DNA of 64,000 nt, taken from NCBI GenBank assembly GCA_000531095.1, contig HG799463.1:284010-348009 (forward strand), written 5' to 3'. The stretch is from Gemmata massiliana. GTDB taxonomy: Bacteria > Planctomycetota > Planctomycetia > Gemmatales > Gemmataceae. The notes under the pieces are model-generated. The model saw nothing but the letters and a program-made list of their open reading frames with translations. It was not told the DNA's origin and did no database searches. Below, in pieces: positions 8,751-18,700 of the stretch (within the stretch, counting starts at the first letter, position 1; each line of letters opens with the position of its first letter). The translations under genes and the position numbers were made by a program.

Positions 8751-10232
8751 ATGCCAAACGAGGCTCCCACGAGCGACCGGCTCAAAGCTCTCGGCGACGG
8801 TCGGTTAGACGTGCTCGTGATCGGGGGCGGAATCGTCGGAGCGGGCGTCGCCCGGGATGCGGCGGCACGCGGACTAAAAACGCTGCTGGTCGAACAAGCC
8901 GACTTCGCCTCGGGCACCAGCAGCCGGTCGTCGCGCCTGTTACACGGTGGGCTTCGGTATTTGGCTCAAGGGCGCATCGGCCTCGTGCGCGAGGCGAGCA
9001 CCGAGAAAATGCTCCTGAGCCGCCTGGCCCCGCACTTGTGCTCGCCTCTACCGTTCGTGTTCCCGGCGTGGCGCGGATCCGGTTGGTCGCGTTGGAAGTT
9101 GTCCCTCGGGGTCCGCATTTACGACCTGCTGTGCGGCGGACACAACCTCGGGCGCTCATCAACGCTCGGACCAGAAGCAGTGCGCGAGCAAATTCCCGGG
9201 CTTCGCGCTACTGGGTTGAACGGCGCGGTGCGGTACTTCGATGCCCTCACGAACGATTCCCGCCTCGTCCTCGACACCCTACGATCCGCGGTAGGGGCGG
9301 GAGCGAGCGTGATGAATTACACGACCTACGTGTCCGGCGAGTTGATTGACGGCGCATGGCGGTGCGTGGTTCAAGATCGCTTGAACGGGGCGCGCGCCGA
9401 TGTGCAAGCACGCACAATCGTCAACGCGACCGGTGCCTGGGCACCCGGGCTGCCTCACAGTGAAGTCCGGCTCCGGCTCACCAAGGGCATCCACCTCGTC
9501 GTCGACCGCACGCGGCTCCCGGTGAGCGATGCGGTCGTGCTCCCCGAGGGGGACCGCATCCTGTTTGTAATTCCGTGGGGCGAGCGCGTCATCCTGGGAA
9601 CCACGGACACGGACTACTCCGAAGACCCGGGCGCGGTTCGCACCGAAGCAGTTGACATCGAATACGTACTTCGAGTTGTGAACGGCGCGTTCCCCGAAGC
9701 CCGCATCACTCCCGGGGACGTGATCGCGACCTGGGCCGGTGTGCGCCCGCTCGTGGCCCCGGCCAAGTCCCGACCCGGTGCCCCATCAGACACGTCGCGC
9801 GGGCACGCGATCCGAATGGCCGAGCCGGGGTGGTTCGATGTGGTTGGGGGAAAATTGACCACGTACCGGCTCATGGGCGAGCAGACAGTCGATCAAGTGG
9901 GCCGGTTCCTGGGTATGCGGTTGCCGCGCTCGCTCACGGCCAAAGTGCCGCTTGCTCGCCCGGAGCACAGCGGCGTGCTCCCGCCGCCGGTCGATCCGGG
10001 CGCCGTTCGAGACTGTTGCCAAAACGAGTGGGCGGTTCACCTGGACGACGTGTTGGTCCGGCGCACGTCCTGGCTCTACTACCACCCCGACCGCACCGCC
10101 CTCGTTACGCAGGTCACTGGCTGGATGGGCGACAGCCTCGGCTGGGATGCGACGCGCCGGGTGGCCGAAATCGATCGCTTGCGGGACGTGACCGAGTTCC
10201 CGCTCGCGACCGGTGCCTCAACAGGTCCGTGA
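8751..10232 (+). CDS. glpD: Aerobic glycerol-3-phosphate dehydrogenase
   Basis: GlpD oxidises sn-glycerol 3-phosphate to dihydroxyacetone phosphate and passes electrons to quinone at the membrane. The FAD Rossmann motif GGGIVGAGVARDAAARG lies at residues 23-40, followed by TSSRSSRLLHGGLRYL, a family signature. The second FAD region (VNATGAWAP) and the C-terminal motifs (GERVILGTTDTDY, GGKLTTYRLM) are present. The 493-residue length is normal. An upstream in-frame ATG at 8652 exists, but ATG 8751 matches the family N-terminus. No other glp gene is adjacent. Confidence 0.93.
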   Translation: MPNEAPTSDRLKALGDGRLDVLVIGGGIVGAGVARDAAARGLKTLLVEQADFASGTSSRSSRLLHGGLRYLAQGRIGLVREASTEKMLLSRLAPHLCSPLPFVFPAWRGSGWSRWKLSLGVRIYDLLCGGHNLGRSSTLGPEAVREQIPGLRATGLNGAVRYFDALTNDSRLVLDTLRSAVGAGASVMNYTTYVSGELIDGAWRCVVQDRLNGARADVQARTIVNATGAWAPGLPHSEVRLRLTKGIHLVVDRTRLPVSDAVVLPEGDRILFVIPWGERVILGTTDTDYSEDPGAVRTEAVDIEYVLRVVNGAFPEARITPGDVIATWAGVRPLVAPAKSRPGAPSDTSRGHAIRMAEPGWFDVVGGKLTTYRLMGEQTVDQVGRFLGMRLPRSLTAKVPLARPEHSGVLPPPVDPGAVRDCCQNEWAVHLDDVLVRRTSWLYYHPDRTALVTQVTGWMGDSLGWDATRRVAEIDRLRDVTEFPLATGASTGP

Positions 10233-10241
10233 TACCACTCC

Positions 10242-11096
10242 TCACGCGACCGGGTTTTGCAGCGTGCCGATGCCACTGATGGTGATGTTCACGTCGTCGC
10301 CCGACTGGAGCGTGAACTCGTCGGGCGGAACGATCCCGGTGCCGGTGAGCAGAATGGCACCGTTCGGGAACTCGTTCTCCTTGAACAGCCACTCCGCGAG
10401 GCTCTCGACGGTGCGGGCCATTTGTGCGAGCGTCGTCGTCCCCTCGAACGCGACCTTCTTCGCCCGCATAATGCGCAGTCGGATTTCCACCACGGGGAGT
10501 TCCGGCATGTGGCCGACGGGCGTGATGAGCGGCCCGATCGAGCACGAGCCCTTGTAAATTTTCGCTTGCGGCAGGTACAGCGGGTTCTCGCCCTCGATGT
10601 CGCGCGAGCTCATGTCGTTACCGACCGTGTACCCGACGATCTTCCCCGCGGGCGAAATGACCAGCGCGAGTTCCGGCTCGGGGACGCTCCAGGTCGCGTC
10701 GCTGCGAATACGTACCGGTTGCCCCGGGTGAACGACCCGCGCCGGGGTCGCTTTGAGGAACAGTTCGGGGCGCGGGGCGGAGTAGACCTTGTCATAGAAC
10801 TGTGCCGCGCCCACCGATTCCTCTTCGCGGGCGATCTTGCTCCGCTTGTAGGTGACGCCGGCGGCCCACACTTCCTGTTGGTCGATTGGTGCGCGGAACG
10901 TTGTGCCTTCGAGCCGGTCGGCGGTGGCCAGCGAGTCGAGCAGTTCGCTGGCGGTCTTGACCGGGTCCGGGGTGTTGAGCAGGTCCGCGAGTGTCTTGAT
11001 CGCGTGGTTGCGCCCCATATCGAGCGGGCGCGCCAGCCCGTGCTCGACCACCACAACCGTCTCCTGGCCCGCGCGCCGCACCTTACCGAATTGCAT
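10242..11096 (-). CDS. Fumarylacetoacetate hydrolase-family protein
   Basis: This 284-residue protein belongs to the FAH superfamily, which includes fumarylacetoacetases, acylpyruvases and 2-hydroxyhepta-2,4-diene-1,7-dioate isomerases that cleave or isomerise beta-dicarbonyl compounds using Mg2+. The metal ligands are seen in PEPELALVI (two Glu) and NDMSSRDIEG (Asp), together with the FLKATP substrate loop and the C-terminal LLTGTGIVPP motif. The substrate cannot be assigned. It converges on glpD with 9 bp between stop codons and appears to be monocistronic. Confidence 0.88.
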   Translation of the reverse strand: MQFGKVRRAGQETVVVVEHGLARPLDMGRNHAIKTLADLLNTPDPVKTASELLDSLATADRLEGTTFRAPIDQQEVWAAGVTYKRSKIAREEESVGAAQFYDKVYSAPRPELFLKATPARVVHPGQPVRIRSDATWSVPEPELALVISPAGKIVGYTVGNDMSSRDIEGENPLYLPQAKIYKGSCSIGPLITPVGHMPELPVVEIRLRIMRAKKVAFEGTTTLAQMARTVESLAEWLFKENEFPNGAILLTGTGIVPPDEFTLQSGDDVNITISGIGTLQNPVA

Positions 11097-11156
11097 GACC
11101 GAACTCCAACGGAAGAGGATTCGTGCTGTCGTTGTATGAGCGGAATCGCGCCCGGT

Positions 11157-11888
11157 TCACTCTTTACCCAGCACGAGATCGACGACCCAGCACCCGCGCA
11201 CGTGGAGCGCAAGGGGATCGCGGCAGTGATTCAGGATCATTTCGTTATCACAGCCCGCGTCTTGAAGGGCGTCGGCGAGAACCGGCAGCGTGCCAAAGTC
11301 GCGCGCCGCGTACATCCGCTCGGCGAGGGCCAGCGCTGTATTCGTGCGCCACTCGGGCGAGAACCTCACGGGTCGAAACGGGTTCCCAAAGATGTCGCGG
11401 AGTGTGTGGCACATTTCGCCCGCGAGGATTTGAGTTCCTCCCGCATCGAGCTTCATACGGAAGGCCAATGCGTCCCGCGTCTGGGCAAGCATCCCGTTGT
11501 AGAAACCGTTCGCGGCCGCGCTCCAGGCGACGTGAGTCGCAATGACCGCGGATATACTCGTCGCACGGACGTGGTCGATGTGAGGCGCAGACGCCGCAAA
11601 CAGGTTCTCGCGCGCCATTTGTGCTTCACACCGGGCCGCGTAAGCGTCCGAGATCGCATCGTTAAATTGGGTCAGTGTCGCCAAATTGACCGCGTGGAGT
11701 TCCGCAATTTCGATCACGCGCCGGCTGCGCTCATCGGTGACTGCCGGCCACGCGAACCGACAACAACTGAAAGCGAAGAAGCGCAATTTACGAGCGTCGG
11801 TCGGGCGCTGTAAACGTCGATTGAGGCGGGCCAGAACCCAAAGTAGGCGGAGGGGACGACTTACCGTCAACCAGGTCTGTTCGTCCAT
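11157..11888 (-). CDS. Gemmata paralogous family protein (GCWVVDLVLGKE tail)
   Basis: The 243-residue protein opens MDEQTWL and has the motif RKLRFFAFSCCRFAW near residue 33. The tail runs FGNPFRPVRFSPEW, LPVLADALQDAGCDN and GCWVVDLVLGKE. Three further copies with the same tail or head occur at 27.1-29.2 kb in this window. I recall such proteins as an expanded Gemmata-type family of unknown function. No signal peptide, membrane span or catalytic motif is evident. It sits 3 bp downstream of the DUF1501 gene and is probably co-transcribed. Confidence 0.75.
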   Translation of the reverse strand: MDEQTWLTVSRPLRLLWVLARLNRRLQRPTDARKLRFFAFSCCRFAWPAVTDERSRRVIEIAELHAVNLATLTQFNDAISDAYAARCEAQMARENLFAASAPHIDHVRATSISAVIATHVAWSAAANGFYNGMLAQTRDALAFRMKLDAGGTQILAGEMCHTLRDIFGNPFRPVRFSPEWRTNTALALAERMYAARDFGTLPVLADALQDAGCDNEMILNHCRDPLALHVRGCWVVDLVLGKE

Positions 11889-11891
11889 CCG

Positions 11892-13283
11892 TCACCCCAG
11901 AATCGGCTTCACCGGTTCACCGCGGCAGATCGCGAGCGGGCGCCCGAGACCGTCCTGAATCTCGGTATCAAGCGGGATGCCCAATGAATGGTAGATCGTG
12001 GCGTGCAGATCTTGCGGCAGCACGCGCCCGTCCTTCGGGTAGGCCGCTAGCTTGTCGCTGGAGCCATACACAGTCCCGCCGCGCACCCCGCCCCCAGCGA
12101 GCGCGACCGAGAAGCACGGTCCCCAGTGGTCGCGCCCCCCTGCCCCGTTGATTTTCGGCGTGCGCCCGAACTCGGCCACCCACACCACGAGCGTGTCTTC
12201 GAGCATCCCGCGGTCCGACAGGTCTTCGAGTAGGGCACTGTACGCAGTGTCGAGCACCGGCATCAATTTGCGCACGCCCTCGGAGTTGTTGGTGTGCGTG
12301 TCCCAGTGCCCGTTGTTCGGCGCGTTCGCGACCCGCGTCCAGTTCACGCGGATCAGCGGTATCCCGGACTCGACCATTCGGCGCGCGAGCAGGCACGATT
12401 GCCCGAACCGGGAGCGCCCGTAACGGTCGCGGGTCTTCACGCTCTCGGCGTCGAGGTCGAACGCCTTGCGCGCCGCGGGGGACGAAATCATCTCGAAGGC
12501 GCGTTGCGTGTGGGCGCCGGCCCCGTCCGGTGCCGTGTGCCGATGAGCGACAGCCTGTCCCAGAGCTTCGAGTAATCCCTTACGCTGGTCGAAGCGCGTG
12601 CTCGGCACTTCGGGAGGAAGCGACAGCCCCGGCACTTCAAACGTCCCCAGCTCGGGCGCGCAGGTGATGAGCCACGGGTCGGCCCCGCGCCCGAGGAACC
12701 CGCCGTCCTGACCGGGCCACGTGAGGTTGCCGTCGTTCGCGCTCTGTTCCGGGAGCGTGACGGCCGCGGGGAGCGTACAGTGCGGTTGCAGCAGCTTCCG
12801 CACCACGCCCCCGATACTCGGCCAGTCGTTGGGGGCGCCCGGCTTGGCGTTTTCCACCTGCATCGGCTGGTGCGGGTAGCCGGTGGTCATGTAGTAGCCA
12901 CTGGCACTGTGGGCGTTGTCGTTGGTCTGACACGCCCGCAGAACCGCGATCTTCTCCGTGAGGCGGCTCGTCTTCACCATTGTCTCGCCGACAAAGAGTC
13001 CGGGCGTCGCGGTGCGGATCACGCCCATGTCCCCACGCGCCTCCGCGGGCGCATCCGGTTTCGGATCCCACGTCTCCTGTTGTGGCGGCGCGCCACCCAA
13101 GAACAGCAGAATCACGCTCCTCTTCTTGGGCGGCGCGGAGCGCGAACGGCTCGCCCCTTCACGGGCGTGGAGCAGGTTCGGGAGCGTCAGGCCGAAGGCG
13201 CCGAGCGAGCCGATGGTGAGTGCTTCGCGGCGCGACGGACCGTCACAGAGACGGGTGGAACGGGGCGCGGGGAGTGAGAGCAT
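11892..13283 (-). CDS. DUF1501 family protein with Tat signal
   Basis: DUF1501 proteins are abundant in planctomycetes, are related to the alkaline phosphatase/sulfatase fold, and are exported. The N-terminus SRREALTIGSLGAFGLTLP (from about residue 16) is a twin-arginine signal. The body shows VILLFLGGAPPQQETWDPK and the sulfatase-like core (GHWDTHTNN, LVVWVAEFGRTPKINGAGGRDHWGP), and a C-terminal HATIYHSLGIPLDTE. The 463-residue length is typical. ATG 13283 is chosen because it directly precedes the Tat signal. The frame is open further upstream, but that sequence belongs to the neighbouring surface-protein gene. The enzymatic role of the family is unknown; in planctomycetes these genes often accompany DUF1549/DUF1553 cytochrome-like genes, which are absent here. 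Confidence 0.87.
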   Translation of the reverse strand: MLSLPAPRSTRLCDGPSRREALTIGSLGAFGLTLPNLLHAREGASRSRSAPPKKRSVILLFLGGAPPQQETWDPKPDAPAEARGDMGVIRTATPGLFVGETMVKTSRLTEKIAVLRACQTNDNAHSASGYYMTTGYPHQPMQVENAKPGAPNDWPSIGGVVRKLLQPHCTLPAAVTLPEQSANDGNLTWPGQDGGFLGRGADPWLITCAPELGTFEVPGLSLPPEVPSTRFDQRKGLLEALGQAVAHRHTAPDGAGAHTQRAFEMISSPAARKAFDLDAESVKTRDRYGRSRFGQSCLLARRMVESGIPLIRVNWTRVANAPNNGHWDTHTNNSEGVRKLMPVLDTAYSALLEDLSDRGMLEDTLVVWVAEFGRTPKINGAGGRDHWGPCFSVALAGGGVRGGTVYGSSDKLAAYPKDGRVLPQDLHATIYHSLGIPLDTEIQDGLGRPLAICRGEPVKPILG

Positions 13284-14939
13284 CAAAAACTCGCGCGGTG
13301 GGAGGGTTGCGAGTGCGGTCGGTGGGTGGTGAATAGAGTATGCCGCAAGGTGCCCCAAAGGTGAAGCGGAAACTGCCGACACGAAGGTGCGAGAGTGGGC
13401 CGCGGACTCAGCACCCAGTTTGGCGACGACCTTGCTCTTGAGGTTCTCGGCCCCTCCCAGCCACACGCCGTCCGGGATGTCGAGCAGAGCCGGGGTGCTC
13501 ACGTCCAGAAGTCGGCCCTCGATCTGGTACTCCAACCCGCCGCTCGCGGAGCGCGCCCAGGTGAGGGGCCTTGCCCTCGCCCAGTTTGGAAACCCACTCC
13601 GGCAGCGGTTCCGTATCGAGCGTCCCCTTCCACGTCTCGCCCTGTGACGCGCCGCCGATGGTCGCCTCGACCTCAATGACCTTGTCGCCGACGAACGGTC
13701 CGGGGTCGATGGGCTCGGTCCGGTACGTGGCGCCGTCGGCTTGGCGGGTGGCGACGAACACCTGACCGCCGATGCTCACCGTGACCCGGGGTTTGAGCGC
13801 GGCGAGGGAGTCGGAGAGAACGGCGGCGTAGGTCTGATCGATCGGATTGAACCGGAGCTGGGGGTCGGAGCCGGAGAAGAACCGGCCGATGACCGTGTCG
13901 GCACTACCGGTCCCATCGTATTTCGCGGTGAACGAACTGATCGCCGGGGTGTACGCGATCGAACGAGTGTTGTTGGACCGATTTTCGCCCGCGAGGCCAC
14001 CGGAGTTGACCTCGTAGAGCAACTGTGTCGCGTCTGGTGGCGGCGCACCGATCGAGACGACGTACTCGGAGTGCGGCCCTTCCCCCGGTCCATCGCCAGC
14101 CCGGCCCCCAGAAGCCCCGCGCTAATCTTCTTCCCGGTCCGGTCGGCCCAGAAAAGGTTGTACGTCCAACTCTGACCCGCGGGCGGAGCGGGGAGGGCCT
14201 CGCTATTGGTGTAGCTCAGATTCACGCCCCCCTTCACCGCGTCCCACGCGAGTGACGTGGGCGACACGTCGCGCGCGAGCGGTTGGATCGTGAGATCGGC
14301 CCGGAGCGTGGCCCCGGCCTCGAGTATCGTCGGTTGCCCTTGGCTTTGAATGGCCTGGCCCCGTGCCCCGATGACCAGGGTGACGAACGAGCCGATCGTC
14401 TCCCCTTTGAGCACCCAAGTGGAATCGACCGTCGTGCCGGGGTTGACAAAATCCCCGACGAAATCGCCCGATGCCGACCCGCTCAGGAACGCGGCCCCGA
14501 CGTCCGGGCCGGTGTTCTTGGACGTCGTGGTCCCCGTCAGTGCGAGGGCGATATTGACCGGATCCCCGATATTCTCGCCCCCGCTCGGGTCGATGCGGTA
14601 GATGAGGCGCAGGGTCACGCCCGCCGTACTGAAGGCGAAAATCTTACCGTAGTCGGGGTTCACGCTCGCGCGCGCGGACACCTTCACCGTTCCGTTCGGC
14701 TGCACGTCACGGTCAATGCGTGCCTCGGCGTTCCGGGTCAGCGCCGTGCCGGGCACGGTGCTGGTCACGACATTTTGCGGCTCGAACCTCGGCCCGGTCC
14801 CGTCCGGAGCGGGCGAGGAGACGGCCTGCGCGGTGGACAAGGGGTCGAGGTACTCGTCGTAGAGCGTGAGGACCGCGGGGACTTCGCGGGGCTCCAGGAC
14901 TTCGAGGCCGAGCTTGGGCTGAGTCGTCCGGAATGGCAT
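13284..14939 (-). CDS. Planctomycete surface/secreted protein with LEPREVPAV N-terminus (two apparent frameshifts)
   Basis: From ATG 14939 the protein begins MPFRTTQPKLGLEVLEPREVPAV. This LE-x-R-x-VPA type of N-terminus is shared with the giant RHS protein in this window and appears to be an export or anchoring signature of Gemmata surface proteins (inference). Beta-rich, fibronectin-like sequence follows (SPTSLAWDAVKGGVNLSYTNSEALPAPPAG). The frame shifts near 14080 at a five-G run (minus strand) and again near 13573 at a four-C run. Adding one base at each restores a continuous beta-rich chain. The final frame runs without a stop into the DUF1501 gene, so the true 3' end is unclear, and I stop the feature at that gene's start. 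The homopolymer positions suggest sequencing error more than decay. Confidence 0.6.
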
Positions 14940-15172
14940 GGCGTTGGTGTGGTTGTAATGTGTCTCGGGGCGCGCAGGCCCGAAAGAACGGGCCGCGTTC
15001 CAGCGGCTCGGACCGCCGGAACCGGTTCCGCATCCGCGGCCTCTCGCACAGATGCGGCGCGAGCGCGGAACCGGACAAAAAAATTGTGGCCCCGCGGTCC
15101 GCGCGATGCACTGCTGCTCTCCCGCCTCGCGCCGTGCCGGCTGGACACGTTTACTGACCGAGGTGCCCGCTC

Positions 15173-15733
15173 GTGTCACCCGACGCACCCGTCGGGGATC
15201 GGTTCGCAGAAATGCTCGAGGTCTGCCGCCGATTCCTCCTGTCCATTGCCAACGCCGAGTTACCCGACCGGCTCCGCCCCAAGGGGGGCGCGAGCGATCT
15301 GGTGCAAAACACGCTCGCGGCCGCGCACGAGGCGCGCCACCAGTTCACCGGCCGGACGGTGGGTGAGTTGCGCGCGTGGCTGCGGGCCATTCTGGTCAAC
15401 GAATTGGCCGGGTTCCGCCGCCGGTACCTCGGGACCGCCGCGCGGAGCGCGCGCCTGAAACGTCCGCTCTCGGCCGCGGCGGGGTGCACCGCCCACGGCG
15501 CTTCGCCCGCCCCGAACCCCGCGGACGAGTCCCACCACCTCTCGGCCCTCGTGGACCGCCTTCCGGGCGACCTTCGGGAGGCCGTCCGCCTGCGGATCCA
15601 GGAGGAGCTCCCGTTCGCGGTTGTCGGACAGCGACTCGGTCGGACGGAAGAGGCCGCCCGCAAATTGTTCACCCAGGCCCTCGCGGCCCTCCGGGAGATG
15701 GTCGCTAGAACAGGCGGGCGCGAGAGCACATGA
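15173..15733 (+). CDS. ECF-type RNA polymerase sigma factor (planctomycete kinase-linked group)
   Basis: The 186-residue product has a sigma region 2 (DLVQNTLAAAHEARHQFTG, then LRAWLRAILVNELAGFRRRYL) and region 4 (LPGDLREAVRLRIQEELPFAVVGQRLGRTEEAARKLFTQALAALRE), a helix-turn-helix that binds the -35 element. Its stop overlaps the start of the downstream kinase gene (ATGA at 15730-15733), so the two are translationally coupled. The same arrangement is described for planctomycete ECF groups whose sigma factor is controlled by a Ser/Thr kinase. No anti-sigma factor is present, which fits control by phosphorylation. It is transcribed divergently from the surface-protein gene, with about 233 bp between them. 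Confidence 0.9.
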   Translation: MSPDAPVGDRFAEMLEVCRRFLLSIANAELPDRLRPKGGASDLVQNTLAAAHEARHQFTGRTVGELRAWLRAILVNELAGFRRRYLGTAARSARLKRPLSAAAGCTAHGASPAPNPADESHHLSALVDRLPGDLREAVRLRIQEELPFAVVGQRLGRTEEAARKLFTQALAALREMVARTGGREST

Positions 15734-18700
15734 GCGGCCCCCACGAACCGCTTCCGAACGCACCCCTCTCGCCCCGGCACGCGGCCGAGTTAGCGGCCCT
15801 GCTCTGCGGCCTCGACCGTCTCGACCCGATCTTGGCCCTCCCCACGCACCCATCGCTCGCGGACCCGCCCCTGCCCTTCGGGCGGTACCGATTGCGGGCC
15901 CGACTCGGCGCCGGGGCGCACGGCATCGCCCTGCTCGCCGACGACCCGGCGCTGGGCCGCTCGGTCGTGGTGAAGGTGCCCCAGCCCGCGGTCCTGGCCG
16001 ACCCGCCGGCGCGCGAACGGTTCGCCCGCGAGGCCCGGGCCGCCGCGCGCCTCGAGCACCCGGGCGTCGTCCCGGTGTTGGAGGCCGACGAGGAAGGCGG
16101 TCTGCCCTACTTGGTCGTCGGGTACGTGCCCGGCCCGTCGCTGGCGGTGTGGCTTCGCGCCCACCCCGGGCCGACCGGGACGCGCCCCGCGGCCCGGCTG
16201 ATCGCGGCGCTCGCCGCCGCCGTCCAGCACGCCCACGAACGCGGGGTCCTGCACTGCGACCTGGCCCCGGCGAACGTCCTGCTCGCCCCGGTTGCGGGCG
16301 CCTCGCCCGAATCCCTCGCGGCCTTTGCCCCGGCGGTCGCCGACTTCGGGCTCGCCCGACCGGTACTAGAAGACCCGGCGCTGAGCCGCACCTTCTGGGT
16401 CGCGGGGACGCCGTTGTACATGGCCCCGGAGCAGGCCCGCGGGGACCGCCGCGCCCTGACCGCCCGCACCGATGTCTATGCCCTCGGGGCCGTACTGTAC
16501 GAGTTGCTCACCGGCGGTCCGCCGTTCCCGCCGGAGGCCGGCGACGCGGTTCTCGCCCGCGCGCTCCGCGATTCACCCGCGCGGCCGCGGGATCTGAACC
16601 CGACGATCCCTCGGGATTTGGACGCCGTGTGCCTCAAGTGCCTGGAGAAGGATCCGGCCCGGCGGTACCCATCGGCCGCCGCCCTGTACGACGACCTGTC
16701 CAACTATCTGGCCGGGCGCGCGACCCAGGCTCGGCCGATCGGCCCGCTGAGGGCCGCGGCCCGGTGGGTGCGACGGCACCAGTTCCTCTCCGGCGCGATC
16801 GGCCTGGCCACGGTCGCGTGGGCGGCGATCCCGGCCCTCGTGGTCGGTTACTCGAACCGGCTGACGACCGAGGCCGCCAACCGGCGTATGGCGGAGGCCG
16901 AGGCCGAGGCCGCCGGGCGGAAGGGGCGCGAGCACGCGTTCTACGCGACCTTGGAGCGGGTGCGCCAGCGCCGGGCCGACGATCCCTACTCCGGGTGGGG
17001 CACCGAGTCCCTGACCGACCTGAGGGGATTGACGGTCGCGCCCCCGGACGACGCGCTGCCCGACCTGCGGTCCGAGGCCGCCGCGGCCCTGGCCGCCGTC
17101 GACCTGCGGCCGGTCCGCACGGCGGGTGAGGGCTTCTCGGCGTACGCCCCGGTGTTCTCCCCGGACGGCACCGCGCTGGCCGTGTGTGGCTGGCACTGGG
17201 AAGAAGGAACCCGCCAGGGGCACGTTCGGCTGCTCGATCCGGCCACCGGGCACCAGATTCGGGAACTGGCTTTCCCCATTGACCCGGCTTGGTCCGCTCG
17301 TGCGGGCACCGCCGACGGCTGTCGGTCGATCGCCTTCAGTCCGGACGGTCGGTGGCTCGTCGCCGGCACCCGGGGCGGACAACTGGTCCGCTGGGATCTG
17401 ACCGCTCGCGCCCCCGAGCCGGTCCCCTGGGCCGCTCACACCGGGGACCACACCGACCCGCGCCGCGTCTGGGTGCTGGCCCTCGCTTTCGCGGCCGACG
17501 GTGGAACGCTGTACTCGTCCACCCGGGATTCGACACGGGCGTGGAACGTGCGGAACGGGTGGCAGCCGTTGGGGGGGCGCCGGGATTACATCGTCCCGAG
17601 CGGGTCCGCGGTCCTGGGGGGCTCGTTCCCTGTTATGCAGGTCCGGGACCAATTGGGCCGGGAACTGTGCCGGATCGACCCGCGGGGGGCCGTCGAACCA
17701 ACGGCGGTACAAGGGGAAGAGATCTTCGCCACAACCCGGGACGGGCGCTTGGCCGCGGCGGTGGTCCTGCCCGATGTCACACTCAATCTCATTGCGACCG
17801 ACCCGGGGGCGAAACCCTCGCCGCTGCGGTCCCCGGACCGGCCCCGGGACGAGCGGCTCGCCATCACGTCCATCGGGTTTAACCCCGACGGCGCGCTCCT
17901 GGCAACAGCCGAGGAGCACGCCCGGCGCCTCAAGCTCTGGGACGTGTCCGGCGGGCAACTGCTCGTTGATCGGGCCGTGGGCGGGGGGAGCGGGCGGTTC
18001 GCGTTCGCGCCCGATGGTCGGCACCTCGCGGTTACGGAGGACCACCGAACGGTCCTCTACGAGGTCACAGGGCGGGTACGCGAGGCGGTCGCCATCGGGC
18101 CCCGGCGGTGGGCCCAGGCGGTCGCCGTTCGCCCGGACTCTCGCGCCCTCGTCGCGGTGAGCGACGACGCGTGGCGGAACGTAGAGTTGAGCACGTGGGA
18201 CGTCCTCCCGGGCCGTCTTCCGACGGGGACGGGTTACCGCGACGTCGGCTTTCGCGGGGCGCGGATGCCGGTCGCAGCGGCCACACCGAGCGGAACCCGG
18301 TTCGCCTTTACCACGGCCCGCGCCGGCGCCGGGGCGGCCGGTACGAACGGCGACCGATTAGAATTCAGCAACGGGGCCGCGGTCGAATGCGAAGGCATTG
18401 CCGACCTGCGGTTCGCACCGGACGGGCGGCTGTGGGCGGCCGACGGGCACCGGATCCGCGTTTGGACCGCACCGCAATGGACCGAGGAGTGCCCACTGGA
18501 AAACGCCCCGGTCGATCGATCAGGCGGGGTCGTGTTCCGGGCGGTTGCCCCGGGGAACACGGTATCGGTCGCGGGTCGCAGGGACGGGCGGGTGTACGTT
18601 CTGCGAGCCAGCGGCCCGGTCCATTCCGTGCCCCCCCCGTTCAACTCGGCCGTGACGGCGTTGAGGCTCTCCGCCGACGAAAAGCGCGTTCTCGTTGGCG

